In this document: piece after piece, positions 17,478 through 28,618 of the stretch
Position numbering within the stretch: position 1 is the first letter of the stretch
Layout: every line of letters starts with the position of its first letter
Assembly: GCA_913057905.1 (NCBI GenBank)
Contig: CAJXPB010000003.1
Location: forward strand, 186,001 to 250,000
DNA: 64,000 nt
Reading direction: 5' to 3'
DNA from: an uncultured Pseudomonadota bacterium
Lineage (GTDB): Bacteria; Myxococcota_A; Bradymonadia; Bradymonadales; Bradymonadaceae
The notes under the pieces: model-generated
Told to the model about the DNA's origin: nothing
Database searches by the model: none
The model's input: the letters and a program-made list of their open reading frames with translations, nothing else
Program-made: the position numbers and the translations under genes

Positions 17478-17517
17478 GGCCCCGTCACCGCTTCGGTGGC
17501 GGGGCCGGGCTATTTTT
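17478..17517. terminator. terminator of rnpB, overlapping the convergent gene end
   Basis: GGCCCCG-T-CACCG, loop CTT, CGGTG-G-CGGGGCC (17478-17506), then GGGCTATTTTT. It ends the rnpB transcript and covers the stop codon (17510-17512) of the convergent lipoprotein gene, so it may limit read-through from both sides. Confidence 0.8.
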
Positions 17518-18130
17518 GCTCCAGCCGTTTGCTCAACCTCGGATCGGCCGCTCCGGCCTCCCGCACCCGTTCGACGGCTGTCTCTATCGTCTCGTCGCCG
17601 ACCCAGTCGACCGGATGGGTCAGATCGGCGGCGGTCGCCAGCATCGACAATAGATTCAGATACCTGGCCCGCGGGATCTGTGCGGGCGAGCTCGACCGCT
17701 CGGCGAGCATCCGACTCAGGGCCTCGGCGCGGATCGTGATGGCATTTCCGAATTCGGTCACAATGGCCCGTCGAAGGGTCGTGTCGTCGAGCGAAGCGAC
17801 GGCCACGATCGAACCATCGAGGGGAGTCTTCGGGGGAACCGAGATACTCCAGTTGCCCTCCGAATCGGTACGGGTTTGGCCGAGAACGTCATCCGGCTGG
17901 TCGGCCCGACGCAGCTCGACGGGCACCTCTTGGCCCGGCCGCTCGCGAAACACGGCCCCCTCTCCGAGACTCTCCAGGTTCTGAAAATCGGGCAGTCGGA
18001 CGCTGCCCTCGATCACGCGCTGTTTGGCCGGCGGCGAGTCTGCAGGCGAACCACCGCCCTGCGGGCACCCAAACGCGAACAACACGAGTGCGGCCAACGG
18101 AACGTAGATGAGACGTTTCATGAAGCTCAT
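17510..18130 (-). CDS. lipoprotein, unknown function
   Basis: 206 aa. The signal MSFMKRLIYVPLAALVLFAFGC ends in lipobox FAFGC, so it is lipid-anchored at about Cys22. The mature part has a short Gly/Pro linker, a beta-rich segment (VIEGSVRLPDF, VPVELRRAD, TRTDSEGNWSISVPP) resembling a carboxypeptidase-regulatory-like or transthyretin-like fold, and a C-terminal helical region. No enzymatic motif. The start ATG overlaps the upstream BKACE stop as ATGA, indicating translational coupling. Confidence 0.8.
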   Translation of the reverse strand: MSFMKRLIYVPLAALVLFAFGCPQGGGSPADSPPAKQRVIEGSVRLPDFQNLESLGEGAVFRERPGQEVPVELRRADQPDDVLGQTRTDSEGNWSISVPPKTPLDGSIVAVASLDDTTLRRAIVTEFGNAITIRAEALSRMLAERSSSPAQIPRARYLNLLSMLATAADLTHPVDWVGDETIETAVERVREAGAADPRLSKRLEQK

Positions 18131-19011
18131 GGGTCAGATGCCGAATCGTCGAGGTCCAGGATCTGGCGGGCCTCGGCGGGTGTCGCCGGCTCGCGGCCGA
18201 CCTCTCTGGCGACCTCGACGATCGCCTCGATAAGCGGACCGTTTCCGGAGACCTTTTCGCCGCCGGGCAGATAAAACGTATCTTCGATGCCGGTGCGCAA
18301 ATGACCACCGCGTTCGGCGGTCAGGCGATGGATATCCCAGATTTCGTCGCGCCCGATGACGATCGACTGCCACGGGACGCCGTCGGGCATTTCATCGATC
18401 AGGATCGGCAGCAGGTCCGGGCGCGCCGGCATCCCCGATTGCACCCCCTGGACGAGGCTCACCGAGTAGGGCCGCTCGAGCAGCCCGTTGTCTTCGTACA
18501 GCGACAGCGAGCGGAGGATACCGGTGTCGAAGCACTCGCATTCGGGGTGGATGCCATGGGCGTCCATCGTCTCCAGAAACCGTTCGACCTTGGAGACCGA
18601 ATTGCTGAACAACATCGGCGGCCACTTCCAGCTTCCATCGGACGTCTGCCCCAGATAGTTCAGCGACCCGGCATTCAGCGCGGCCATCTCCGGCTCGACC
18701 TCCTCGAGCATCCGCAGCGGCATCTGTACGACGTCGTCGTCCTCCGAAGGGACGCCGGTAGTGAGATTGATCACGATGTCAGGACACGCCTCGCGGATAG
18801 CATCGACGATGTCGGCGGCGAGCTCCGGATCCCAGGAGGGAAACCGTCCGCTGTTTTGCTCACGCACATGCAGGTGGATCACCGATGCGCCGGCCTCGGC
18901 GGCACGACGAGATTCCCGGGCCATCTCCTCGGGTGTCACCGGCACGGGATGGGTCTGCGGGTCGGTCAGCACGCCATTGAGGGCGCACGTGACGATGACA
19001 CGGTCCGACAT
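18127..19011 (-). CDS. BKACE-family beta-keto acid cleavage enzyme
   Basis: 294 aa from the ATG at 19011, chosen because GGAGG lies five bases upstream. This TIM-barrel family (formerly DUF849; 3-keto-5-aminohexanoate cleavage enzyme) condenses a beta-keto acid with acetyl-CoA to give acetoacetate and a CoA ester. Visible signatures are VTCALNGVLTD at the N-terminus, AGASVIHLHVRE with the Zn-binding HxH, and the conserved Glu region MPDGVPWQSIVIGRDE. The substrate within the family varies and is not evident here. It sits between an M20 amidohydrolase and a lipoprotein in one operon, which might mean that a released amino or keto acid is processed. Confidence 0.9.
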   Translation of the reverse strand: MSDRVIVTCALNGVLTDPQTHPVPVTPEEMARESRRAAEAGASVIHLHVREQNSGRFPSWDPELAADIVDAIREACPDIVINLTTGVPSEDDDVVQMPLRMLEEVEPEMAALNAGSLNYLGQTSDGSWKWPPMLFSNSVSKVERFLETMDAHGIHPECECFDTGILRSLSLYEDNGLLERPYSVSLVQGVQSGMPARPDLLPILIDEMPDGVPWQSIVIGRDEIWDIHRLTAERGGHLRTGIEDTFYLPGGEKVSGNGPLIEAIVEVAREVGREPATPAEARQILDLDDSASDP

Positions 19012-19031
19012 GGCCGCCTCCATTCGACGGG

Positions 19032-20309
19032 TCAGTTGCGTTCACGATTCGACTTTCGGGTCTTCATGACCCGTTCGGTGCGCGAGGGTTTCTCACGGTC
19101 TGCCAGGTCGTCCATGATGCGGAGAGCCGTCCGCGAGAGGATATAGGAGCCGGTGCCGATGACCCGTTCGTCGACGTCGAAGCGGGCCGAGTGCAGCAGA
19201 TGCTTGGGACCGACCCCGGCACTTCCCAGCCGGAACATCGCCCCGGGCGCGTACTGAAGATACTCCGAGAAATCCTCCGACCCCATGCTCGGAAGTGGGA
19301 TCTCCTGGACGCCCTCGTCGCCGAGCAGCTCGGAGGTGACCGCTTCGATGTGGTCGACGACCCGGTGATCGTTGTAGATGGCCGGAGCCCCGTATTTGAT
19401 GTCGAGCTCATATTGAGCATCGTGCGCCATACAGACACCCCCGACGATGCGCTTGAGCAGCGGCTCGATCCGCTCCTGCTGTTCGTCCGATAGAGTTCGG
19501 ATGGTGCCCTCGATCGTCGCCGACGAGGGAATGGCATTGGGGGCGTCGCCCCCCTCGATCGACCCGATCGACAATACGACCGGATCCCGGGCATCGAGGC
19601 TTCGACTCGTGGCCTGGTACAGAGCGTTGGCGACCTGGGTGACCACATAGATCGGATCGATCGTCTCGTGAGGACGCGCCCCGTGACCGCCGCGACCGAT
19701 GACCTTGATTCTGAAGTCGTCGAAACCTGCAGTAAACGCCCCCTTGCGAAGGCCGACGGTCCCGACCTCCATCTGTGGCTGGCAGTGGACTCCGAGGATG
19801 GCGTCGACCTCGTCGATCGCGCCGAAGTCGACCATCTCGGTGGCGCCCCCGTGGACCTTCTCCTCGGCGTGCTGGAAGATCAGCCGCAGTCGCCCCGTCA
19901 GATCGCGCGACAACGAGTCGATGGCCATGCCCGAGCCCATGACCGAGGCCATGTGTACGTCGTGGCCGCAGGCATGCATGACACCCTCGTTTTTGGAGCG
20001 ATACGGCACATCGTTTTCCTCCTCGATCGGAAGGGCGTCGATGTCGCTGCGTATCGCCACCGTCGGGTCTTCGAGGGGGTCGAACCCCTCGGGCTCCAGA
20101 TCGGCATACAGCCCCGTGCCTTCGTCGCGCACATGCACCTCGAAGCCGAGCTCTTCGAGCCGCTGCTTCAGCTCGCGCGTCGTCTCGAACTCCTGGTTGC
20201 TGAGTTCGGGGTGCGCGTGGAACTGGCGGCGCAGCGAGATCAGGTCGTCGTCGTTGCTGCGGATCGTCCGTTCGAGCTGCTCGACGAGATTTGTCGGTAG
20301 ATTACCCAT
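19032..20309 (-). CDS. M20 family amidohydrolase
   Basis: 425 aa, cytosolic. It belongs to the M20D hippurate hydrolase/IAA-amino acid hydrolase group, hydrolysing N-acyl amino acids. Metal ligands are seen in MHACGHDVH, FQHAEE (catalytic Glu pair), GVHCQPQ and the C-terminal MGSEDFSEYL. The dimerisation lid begins at GRGGHGARPHETIDP. All catalytic residues are present. The C-terminus carries a basic tail (KPSRTERVMKTRKSNRERN) not usual for the family. It is first in the operon with the BKACE enzyme and a lipoprotein; 20 bases separate it from the BKACE start. Confidence 0.9.
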   Translation of the reverse strand: MGNLPTNLVEQLERTIRSNDDDLISLRRQFHAHPELSNQEFETTRELKQRLEELGFEVHVRDEGTGLYADLEPEGFDPLEDPTVAIRSDIDALPIEEENDVPYRSKNEGVMHACGHDVHMASVMGSGMAIDSLSRDLTGRLRLIFQHAEEKVHGGATEMVDFGAIDEVDAILGVHCQPQMEVGTVGLRKGAFTAGFDDFRIKVIGRGGHGARPHETIDPIYVVTQVANALYQATSRSLDARDPVVLSIGSIEGGDAPNAIPSSATIEGTIRTLSDEQQERIEPLLKRIVGGVCMAHDAQYELDIKYGAPAIYNDHRVVDHIEAVTSELLGDEGVQEIPLPSMGSEDFSEYLQYAPGAMFRLGSAGVGPKHLLHSARFDVDERVIGTGSYILSRTALRIMDDLADREKPSRTERVMKTRKSNRERN

Positions 20310-20343
20310 CGGTGGAGGTGCCAGACGAAAGAAGCAAGTGAGG

Positions 20344-20874
20344 TCAGTCCGTGTCGTCCCGGGATTTTGCCTGCTCGAGAAGCCGACCCATAAATGCCTC
20401 GAGATGGTCGAGCATCACGAAGGGGTTAAAAAGCCGCACCGGGATCTGGTGTTCGGCGACATTCAACTCGAGTTGACCGCCCACGGAGCTGACATTCATC
20501 TCCTCGAGCCCCAGGGCTTCGCGGTCCAAAAGATCCCAACTGATGGCCCACATCCGGTCACGGGTGCCCACGAACAGGTGTTCGGGGGTCGCCGCCAGAA
20601 AATGCGTCTGGGTGTAGCTGTACCAGTAGGCGGCCAGACCGCCCAAGGCCAGTCCCAGGCCGACCAGCACACCGAAGGTGACGGTGTAGCCGCCGGTCCC
20701 AAGCTGCCCTTTCCACCAGATGACGCCCCCGAGCCCCGTCAGCGCCGACCCCACGATCAGCGTGATCAAAAAGGTCGGTATATTCAAATTGTACCGGAAC
20801 AGCGCGAGTTCGTCGGTGTCACGCAACGCCTCGCGGACGTCGGTTCGGCCGTGCAGAAGTTGAATCTCTGACAT
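20344..20874 (-). CDS. membrane protein with PH-like domain
   Basis: 176 aa. Two hydrophobic helices (about 31-50 and 62-83) are followed by a beta-rich segment (HFLAATPEHLFVGTRDRMWAI ... LELNVAEHQIPVRLFNP) that looks like a bacterial PH (DUF304-type) domain. A soluble N-terminal region of about 30 residues precedes the helices. Function unknown. It lies 41 bases downstream of gyrB on the same strand and 34 bases upstream of the M20 gene, so it may be part of either transcript. Confidence 0.65.
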   Translation of the reverse strand: MSEIQLLHGRTDVREALRDTDELALFRYNLNIPTFLITLIVGSALTGLGGVIWWKGQLGTGGYTVTFGVLVGLGLALGGLAAYWYSYTQTHFLAATPEHLFVGTRDRMWAISWDLLDREALGLEEMNVSSVGGQLELNVAEHQIPVRLFNPFVMLDHLEAFMGRLLEQAKSRDDTD

Positions 20875-20915
20875 AGCTTCGAGCGGGGCGAGACGCAGGG
20901 GATTCCGGCAACGAT

Positions 20916-23411
<2,496 letters not shown>

Positions 23412-23637
23412 CTATATATCCTCGATGCGTGCACTGTAGGGGCCTCGGGCCGCACCCACGTCCGCGCGAGCGGGTCGGGCGACGGCGCCTGTCTGCAACC
23501 CCTCGATGGCTGTCGCTTCCAGCGGGCCGATGGCAGATTGTTCTGGCCCGATGGGCGCCCAGAATTGGCTGAACGTGCGGGAGATGCTGAATTGTAACAA
23601 ATGAGTCGTTCTCTTTATTGCACCATAAAACGCCCGG

Positions 23638-24453
23638 TCACGACACGTCGTCGGCAGGGTGACGCACCACGGGATTTCGCAGTGTGCCAATGCCGTCGAC
23701 TGCGATGTCGACGGTGTCTCCCGCCTCGACCGGGCCGACACCCGAAGGCGTGCCAGTCAGCACGAGATCCCCGGGCTCAAGCGTCATAATGTGGCTGACA
23801 AACTCGATGATCTCGGCGGGCGGAAAGATGAAATCGTCCAGTCCGGCGTGCTGTCGGTCTCGCCCGTTGACCCGACACGTCACATGGTGTTCCGCGGGCT
23901 CGAACTCCGAGGCCAGGGCCATCGTCGGCCCGACGGGGCAGAAGGTATCGAACCCCTTGGCCCGGCTGAATTTGTCCTCTCGTCGCTGGATGTCGCGCGC
24001 CGTCACGTCGTTGGCGCAGGTGTAACCGGCTACGAATTCGTGGGCCCGCTGGGCCGACACCGATTTGGCGCGTCGGCCGACCACCATGGCGAGTTCCGCC
24101 TCGTGGTGGACCTCCTCGGACTGGTCGGGCAGGTGAATCGCCTGACCCGGTCCGATCAATGCCGAGGGTGGCTTCAAAAAGATGAGAGGCTCCTCGGGGA
24201 TGGCGTTGCCCAGCTCTTCGGCATGGGCGCGGTAGTTTCTCCCCACACACACGATCTTGGTGGGGTCGGCCGGCGCGAGGGCATCCTTTTCGGTCACCCC
24301 TTCGAGAGGGGCGCCGAGCGACAGGCTCGAAGCGTCGGCCTCGGGGAAATCCCCCAGGGGCGTCTCGACCTCGATAAACTGTCCCTCCCGGCGGATGGCC
24401 CAGCGCGCAGACTCACCCTCACCGGTGCGGACCCGGTACAGGGAAGCAGCCAT
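23638..24453 (-). CDS. fumarylacetoacetate hydrolase family enzyme
   Basis: 271 aa from the ATG at 24453, which has GGGGGAG eight bases upstream; the stop of the preceding gene is only four bases away. FAH-fold enzymes are Mg-dependent C-C hydrolases, decarboxylases or isomerases of oxo-acids. Signatures: CVGRNYRAHAEELG, FLKPPSALIGPG, the metal-binding EAE in HHEAELAMVVG, CANDVTARDIQ, and LTGTPSGVGPVEAGD. All look intact. Substrate unknown; the nearest relatives are often called acylpyruvate hydrolase or HpaG-like isomerase. Its partner upstream is a PEGA membrane protein with no obvious metabolic link. Confidence 0.9.
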   Translation of the reverse strand: MAASLYRVRTGEGESARWAIRREGQFIEVETPLGDFPEADASSLSLGAPLEGVTEKDALAPADPTKIVCVGRNYRAHAEELGNAIPEEPLIFLKPPSALIGPGQAIHLPDQSEEVHHEAELAMVVGRRAKSVSAQRAHEFVAGYTCANDVTARDIQRREDKFSRAKGFDTFCPVGPTMALASEFEPAEHHVTCRVNGRDRQHAGLDDFIFPPAEIIEFVSHIMTLEPGDLVLTGTPSGVGPVEAGDTVDIAVDGIGTLRNPVVRHPADDVS

Positions 24454-24457
24454 CGGC

Positions 24458-26335
24458 TCACTCCCCCTTCGCCGAGCTGCCCTTTGCCGAACCGCCCTTC
24501 TGAGAACCCGCACTGCTGACGGCTCCCGGGGCGTCGGGGCCGGCTTCCTGCATTTCTCTCATCTTCTCGTTCGCCTTCTTGATCTCCTCGCGCTTCTTCT
24601 GACGCTCGTCGATGTAACTCTGCAGCTCGTTGAAGTTCAGATTCAGGGTGAACGTGTAGTTGCAGCGGGAGGTGTAGGGCGCATCCTCTTCGAGGTCCTC
24701 GATCTCGTCTTCGTCCTTCCAGTTGCAGGTCCACATCTGCCGTTCCAGCGGCGAGACGTATTTCGGCAGGTCGCTGTCGGGCATGCGCAACTGGATCTTG
24801 TGGCCGCGGTCGGGCGGCGTATCGACCCGGACCTTGTTCTCGACGAGTTCGGGATCGTCCTTCTTCTTGTCGCGGGTGTAATACTTCTCGAAGGTCACCG
24901 GGGTCTTCAGCTCTTCGCCATCCTCGTTCAGCAGCGGCTCACCGTCGAAGATGACGGTGGCGCCCTCGGGCGTCGACTTGATGGTGACCTCACCGTAGAA
25001 GTTGTTCTCGGTGTCCTTCTGCATCCGCTGCATGAATTCGATCTGGTGGTCGCGGCTGACCGGGGTGAGGTTCGCAGTAATCGCCTTCTGGACCTCGACC
25101 TCCGAGCCGCTGACCGAACTCCACTGTCCGGGCGTCAACGTGTGTTCGAATTTCTCGTGGCCGGGCGCGGTCAGGGTCAGCTTGTGGGTCTTCTCGGCGT
25201 CGAGCCCCTGAAAGTTGGTGCCCGGGGTCAACCGAAGCGCCTTCCATTCACCGGACTCGGGCGTCTGGCCGTACTGGGCTTCGCCATTGAGCTTGATGAG
25301 CGAGTACAGCGGATTGCCCCGCATGTTCAGCGTCCCGTACTGGGGAAGCTGCGCTTGCATCTTTTCTTCGTGCTCGTCCTGAGCCTGAATGGATTTGGCC
25401 CGCTCCCACTCCCTCAGATCGCCCTTCATCAGATGGACGAATCGGGTCGTCTGGCCGGTGGCCGCCAGCACGGCGTAGCCGCCGGCGGCGATGACCAGAA
25501 TCGAGATGGCGGCGATGCCGAAGATCCGCCCGGCCGAGATGGTCTGTTCGGGCTCGTAGCCCTCCAGGTCATCCTCCCCCAGGTAGCCGCCGTCGCTGTC
25601 GTCTTCCACACCGACGGGATCATCGGGGCGAAAGACGCCTGCGATGAGCCCCTCTTGGTCCTCCGCATCGGGCTCCCCGGAAGCCGTCTCATCGGCATCG
25701 GAAGCCTCCGCGTCGTCGGAGGACTCCTCCTGGGACTCCGTCGAACTCTCCTCTTCGACCGATTCCTCCTGATCGGACGCCTGCTCGACCTCCGAGTCCT
25801 CGGAGGTGTCGACGTCGTCGGACGTCTCTTCGGTCGACTCTTGATCTTTGTCTTTGTCGGCCACGTTACCTTCCTCGTCTGGTTGCGCGTCTTCCGATTC
25901 GGCGTCGCCGGCCTCTTCGGCCAGAGCCGCCAGAGTATCTGCAAGATCGTCGTTGTCGAGTAAGTCTCCGAACTCGGGCTCGGCTTCACCCGCGAGGGCC
26001 TCCCCGAGCCGCTCCCGAACCTCCGGATCCAGTTCGTCGGTGTCGACCACGGAGCGTGCCCGCTCCCGGGACATTTCCACGGTTTCTTCTTCCTGCTCGT
26101 CCGCCCCCGTCTCGTCGGTCTTCCCGTCGCCGGCTGCACCGAGGCTCGCCTCGTCGCCGAGGGCCTCGCCCTCGTCGGCGCCGGTCTCGAAGAGGTCCCC
26201 CAGCTCGTCGATCATCTCTTGGGAGAAAGCATCCAGGTCGGAGGACCCGGCCTCTGCGTCCGTGTCTTCGGCCCTGTCATCGACGGAATCGGCGGCCACT
26301 TCGGACGCATCCTTCCTCTCGTTGTCGTCAGCCAT
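24458..26335 (-). CDS. PEGA-domain membrane protein with long acidic cytosolic region
   Basis: 625 aa from the ATG at 26335. Residues 1 to about 260 are extremely rich in Asp, Glu and Ser. One membrane helix (about 267-288) follows. The exported part contains a PEGA-like beta domain (TIKSTPEGATVIFDGEPLL) of the kind found on surface or periplasmic anchoring proteins. A long helix near the end (YIDERQKKREEIKKANEKM) and a Gly/Ser/Lys tail close the protein. Topology is probably N-in, C-out. An in-frame start at 26401 exists but encodes an untypical extension. No enzyme motif; a structural or sensory role is inferred. Confidence 0.75.
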   Translation of the reverse strand: MADDNERKDASEVAADSVDDRAEDTDAEAGSSDLDAFSQEMIDELGDLFETGADEGEALGDEASLGAAGDGKTDETGADEQEEETVEMSRERARSVVDTDELDPEVRERLGEALAGEAEPEFGDLLDNDDLADTLAALAEEAGDAESEDAQPDEEGNVADKDKDQESTEETSDDVDTSEDSEVEQASDQEESVEEESSTESQEESSDDAEASDADETASGEPDAEDQEGLIAGVFRPDDPVGVEDDSDGGYLGEDDLEGYEPEQTISAGRIFGIAAISILVIAAGGYAVLAATGQTTRFVHLMKGDLREWERAKSIQAQDEHEEKMQAQLPQYGTLNMRGNPLYSLIKLNGEAQYGQTPESGEWKALRLTPGTNFQGLDAEKTHKLTLTAPGHEKFEHTLTPGQWSSVSGSEVEVQKAITANLTPVSRDHQIEFMQRMQKDTENNFYGEVTIKSTPEGATVIFDGEPLLNEDGEELKTPVTFEKYYTRDKKKDDPELVENKVRVDTPPDRGHKIQLRMPDSDLPKYVSPLERQMWTCNWKDEDEIEDLEEDAPYTSRCNYTFTLNLNFNELQSYIDERQKKREEIKKANEKMREMQEAGPDAPGAVSSAGSQKGGSAKGSSAKGE

Positions 26336-26593
26336 ACTGGCTCCTGGCTCCAACGATGCGGACCCGAGGGCCCACAGCCTTGCGGCGCACTGTTGTTCCA
26401 AGCCACCGACCCCGGCGAAAAGCCGGCGTCGTCGTCGATGTCAGAACGTCGAAAACGCGCCTATTCAGGCTCCGGAGATTAGACGTATTCGCAAAAATCT
26501 GTCAAGGTCGCGATGACCATACTGCTTCGAGTGCACCGGATACCGCATCTGGCGACGTTTTGCCAGCATCTCTCCCAGACCCCAACCCACCCC

Positions 26594-27619
26594 ATGAACG
26601 AGACCGACAGGCCGTCGACAGACGCTCTCGCTGAATCGCTGCTCGACTGGCTGGCCATCGACTCGACGACCGGACGAGAAAGCGAGTTTCTGGAACGGCT
26701 CGAGGCGTTTTTCCGGGAGCGCGGCTACGACATTCGCCGACAGCCCGTCGCCGAGAACCGCTGGAACCTGGTCGCCACCGCCTCCGACAACCCGTCGTTG
26801 TTGTATTCGACCCACGTCGACACGGTTCCGCCTCATCTGGCAGCCCGGCGCGAAGGCGACACGGTTTACGGGCGCGGCGCCTGCGATACAAAGGGTGGGC
26901 TCTTGGCGATGACCGAAGCCGCCCGGCGACTCCGCGCCGACGGCTCCGAGGACCTCGGGTTTTTGCTGGTCGTCGGAGAGGAAGTCGACCACATCGGCGC
27001 GAAGAAGGCTCGGGAGCTCGATCTAACCCCCGACCGGATCGTTTTGTGCGAACCGACGCAAAATCGCGTGGTGACCGGACAAAAGGGCATGGTCAAGGCC
27101 GAGCTGACAGCCGAAGGCACTGCCGCCCACTCCGCGTATCCCGAGCGGGGCATCTCGGCGGTTCACCGGCTCCTCGACGCCCTCGAACGCATCCGAGGCG
27201 TCGGCTGGCCCACGGACCCGATCCTGGGCCGAACAACCCTCAACGTGGGCGAAATCGAGGGGGGTGTCGCCGCTAACGTGATGGCGCCGTCGGCCAAAGC
27301 GGTCCTGCTCTTTCGGGCCGTCTCCCCGTCCGAGGCCCTCACCGAACGGCTCCGCAAAGCCGCCGGCGACGACACCGACGTCGACGTCGTCGCCCACAAC
27401 GACCCCGTCCGATTCGACGTCCCCGACGACCTCGATACCTGCACCGTCGCCTTCAATACCGACGCCAGCTACCTGCAGGCGCTGGGACCCGTCTGGCTCG
27501 TCGGGCCGGGGGATATTCAGGTGGCGCACTCGGATGATGAACGGATTGATCTGGGGGAGCTGGGGGAGGGGATCCGGGTGTATGAAGACCTGGGGCGGCG
27601 GAGTCTGGACGGAAGCTGA
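26594..27619 (+). CDS. M20 family deacylase/peptidase (ArgE/DapE type)
   Basis: 341 aa from the ATG at 26594 (MNETDRPSTDALAESLLDWL). Co-catalytic metal site residues: STHVDTVPP, YGRGACDTKGG, VVGEEVDHIGAK with the Glu-Glu pair, and CEPTQ. The dimerisation domain follows AAHSAYPERG. The protein resembles LysK/DapE/ArgE-like deacylases that remove acetyl or succinyl groups from amino-acid precursors; the exact substrate cannot be read. An upstream in-frame ATG at 26513 is open but the extra 27 residues look unlike the family. It diverges from the PEGA gene. Confidence 0.88.
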   Translation: MNETDRPSTDALAESLLDWLAIDSTTGRESEFLERLEAFFRERGYDIRRQPVAENRWNLVATASDNPSLLYSTHVDTVPPHLAARREGDTVYGRGACDTKGGLLAMTEAARRLRADGSEDLGFLLVVGEEVDHIGAKKARELDLTPDRIVLCEPTQNRVVTGQKGMVKAELTAEGTAAHSAYPERGISAVHRLLDALERIRGVGWPTDPILGRTTLNVGEIEGGVAANVMAPSAKAVLLFRAVSPSEALTERLRKAAGDDTDVDVVAHNDPVRFDVPDDLDTCTVAFNTDASYLQALGPVWLVGPGDIQVAHSDDERIDLGELGEGIRVYEDLGRRSLDGS

Positions 27620-27990
27620 CGTGGGACACCCCCGCGCTCGGCGGCGGCATGCTGCGCCGCCGCCACGTTTCCGCGTCTCGCGTAGGACGTACGAGGTACG
27701 ACGATTCCCGCGGGTCACGGGGCCGCGTCTCGCGTACGACGTAGGACGTACGACGATCTCCGCAGGGAGTCGGCGTTGGTAAGTGTGCGTACGGTGGACA
27801 CCCCGGGGCTCGCTGCGCTCGCACCCGGGTTAGGATCGGCGACCGCCACGCCTTTCTCCTTTGCCTATTCCGCGGCGGCGCGACCGCGGGCGCGACACGC
27901 CGCAGATAGCCCCGGTTCGCTGCGAGGCGCCGACGCGCCTCGCGAGACCGGGGTGTCCATTGGGCTCACGCCCCACATCGCGCGTCCGGC
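27620..27990. repeat. intergenic hairpin-mosaic repeat, locus C
   Basis: Begins directly after the M20 stop codon. Elements: GGCGGCGGC/GCCGCCGCC hairpin (about 27640-27664), and a 33-bp block at 27680-27712 with core TACGAGGTACGACG that recurs inverted at 54368-54400 with one mismatch. A diverged copy lies at about 27726-27765. The CCCCGGGG/ACCCGGGT module lies near 27795-27832. The cruciform CCCCGGT...ACCGGGG at 27910-27953 has the same 9-bp inner stem as locus A but loop CGAC. Bases 27985-28010 match the ctggagatgccg segment of loci A and D on the other strand. No gene is called. Confidence 0.85.
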
Positions 27991-28258
27991 ATCTCCAGCA
28001 AACTGCAGATTCCCAAAACGCCTCCTCCAGCCAGCCCATGATCGCGCGGAATGCGCGGGCATTCGATAGTGTTATTGATGGTGGCACCGGTCGAGGAATG
28101 TTGACCCGTTGGGTCCTGTCCGGTATCGGTTGCCGACGACGTTCGTGTTCGAGAAATCGACATCCTGGGGGTTGGAATGAGGCGACTCGTGTCCAACCTT
28201 CCAGCGTGCGATTGTGAAGACGAATCACTTCGCGTGTCTTCAAGAAGGAGCCTCCGAG
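27991..28258 (+). other. leader region of small gene
   Basis: About 270 bases between the repeat mosaic and the small ORF at 28259. It is less repetitive and slightly more AT-rich. I see no convincing promoter hexamers, and only the ribosome-binding site AAGGAG eight bases before 28259. Confidence 0.35.
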
Positions 28259-28510
28259 ATGGAATCTCAGGGTAAAGAGAAGAGTCCATACCCCCGACTT
28301 CAAGCCGTGTTGCCCCAGCTCTCTTCCATCGGCCCCAACCAAGAAAATCGCCCAGTCTACGACACCCGTGCAGAGGCCAGGGAACACATCGACCAAGCCC
28401 GACAGGAAGAAGGAAAGATCCTTCACTTGAATCCTGTCTGGGCGATCAACCACGAGGATCTGCAGGCGAGTTCGGTGGCCGGCTGGTCGGTCACGGAGGA
28501 ACTGAACTGA
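28259..28510 (+). CDS. small hypothetical protein
   Basis: 83 aa, starting MESQGKEKSPYPRLQ at an ATG with AAGGAG eight bases upstream and followed by a strong terminator, which is why it is called as real. It is hydrophilic with no signal or membrane segment. A central stretch, RPVYDTRAEAREHIDQARQ, is likely helical. No family recognised. The frame is open further upstream to 28214 but that start lacks a ribosome-binding site. Confidence 0.55.
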   Translation: MESQGKEKSPYPRLQAVLPQLSSIGPNQENRPVYDTRAEAREHIDQARQEEGKILHLNPVWAINHEDLQASSVAGWSVTEELN

Positions 28511-28559
28511 CAACGCGAATCGCGTCCCAAGTTCAACGAACACACGTTGAACGAGCAAA

Positions 28560-28595
28560 AGCCCCGACGCCGCCAGGCGCCGGGGCTCTTTTTTT
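28560..28595. terminator. bidirectional Rho-independent terminator
   Basis: AGCCCCG (28560-28566) pairs with CGGGGCT (28581-28587), and CGCC with GGCG inside. Seven T follow on the plus strand and four A precede it, so it can serve both the small gene and the convergent lipoprotein gene. Confidence 0.85.
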
Positions 28596-28618
28596 CTCGT
28601 TTCAAGTCGCTCGGAGCG

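Noticed and set aside
28090..28130. Sigma-54 promoter (TGGCAC near 28083)
   Set aside because: The downstream TTGC element is not at the required five-base spacing.
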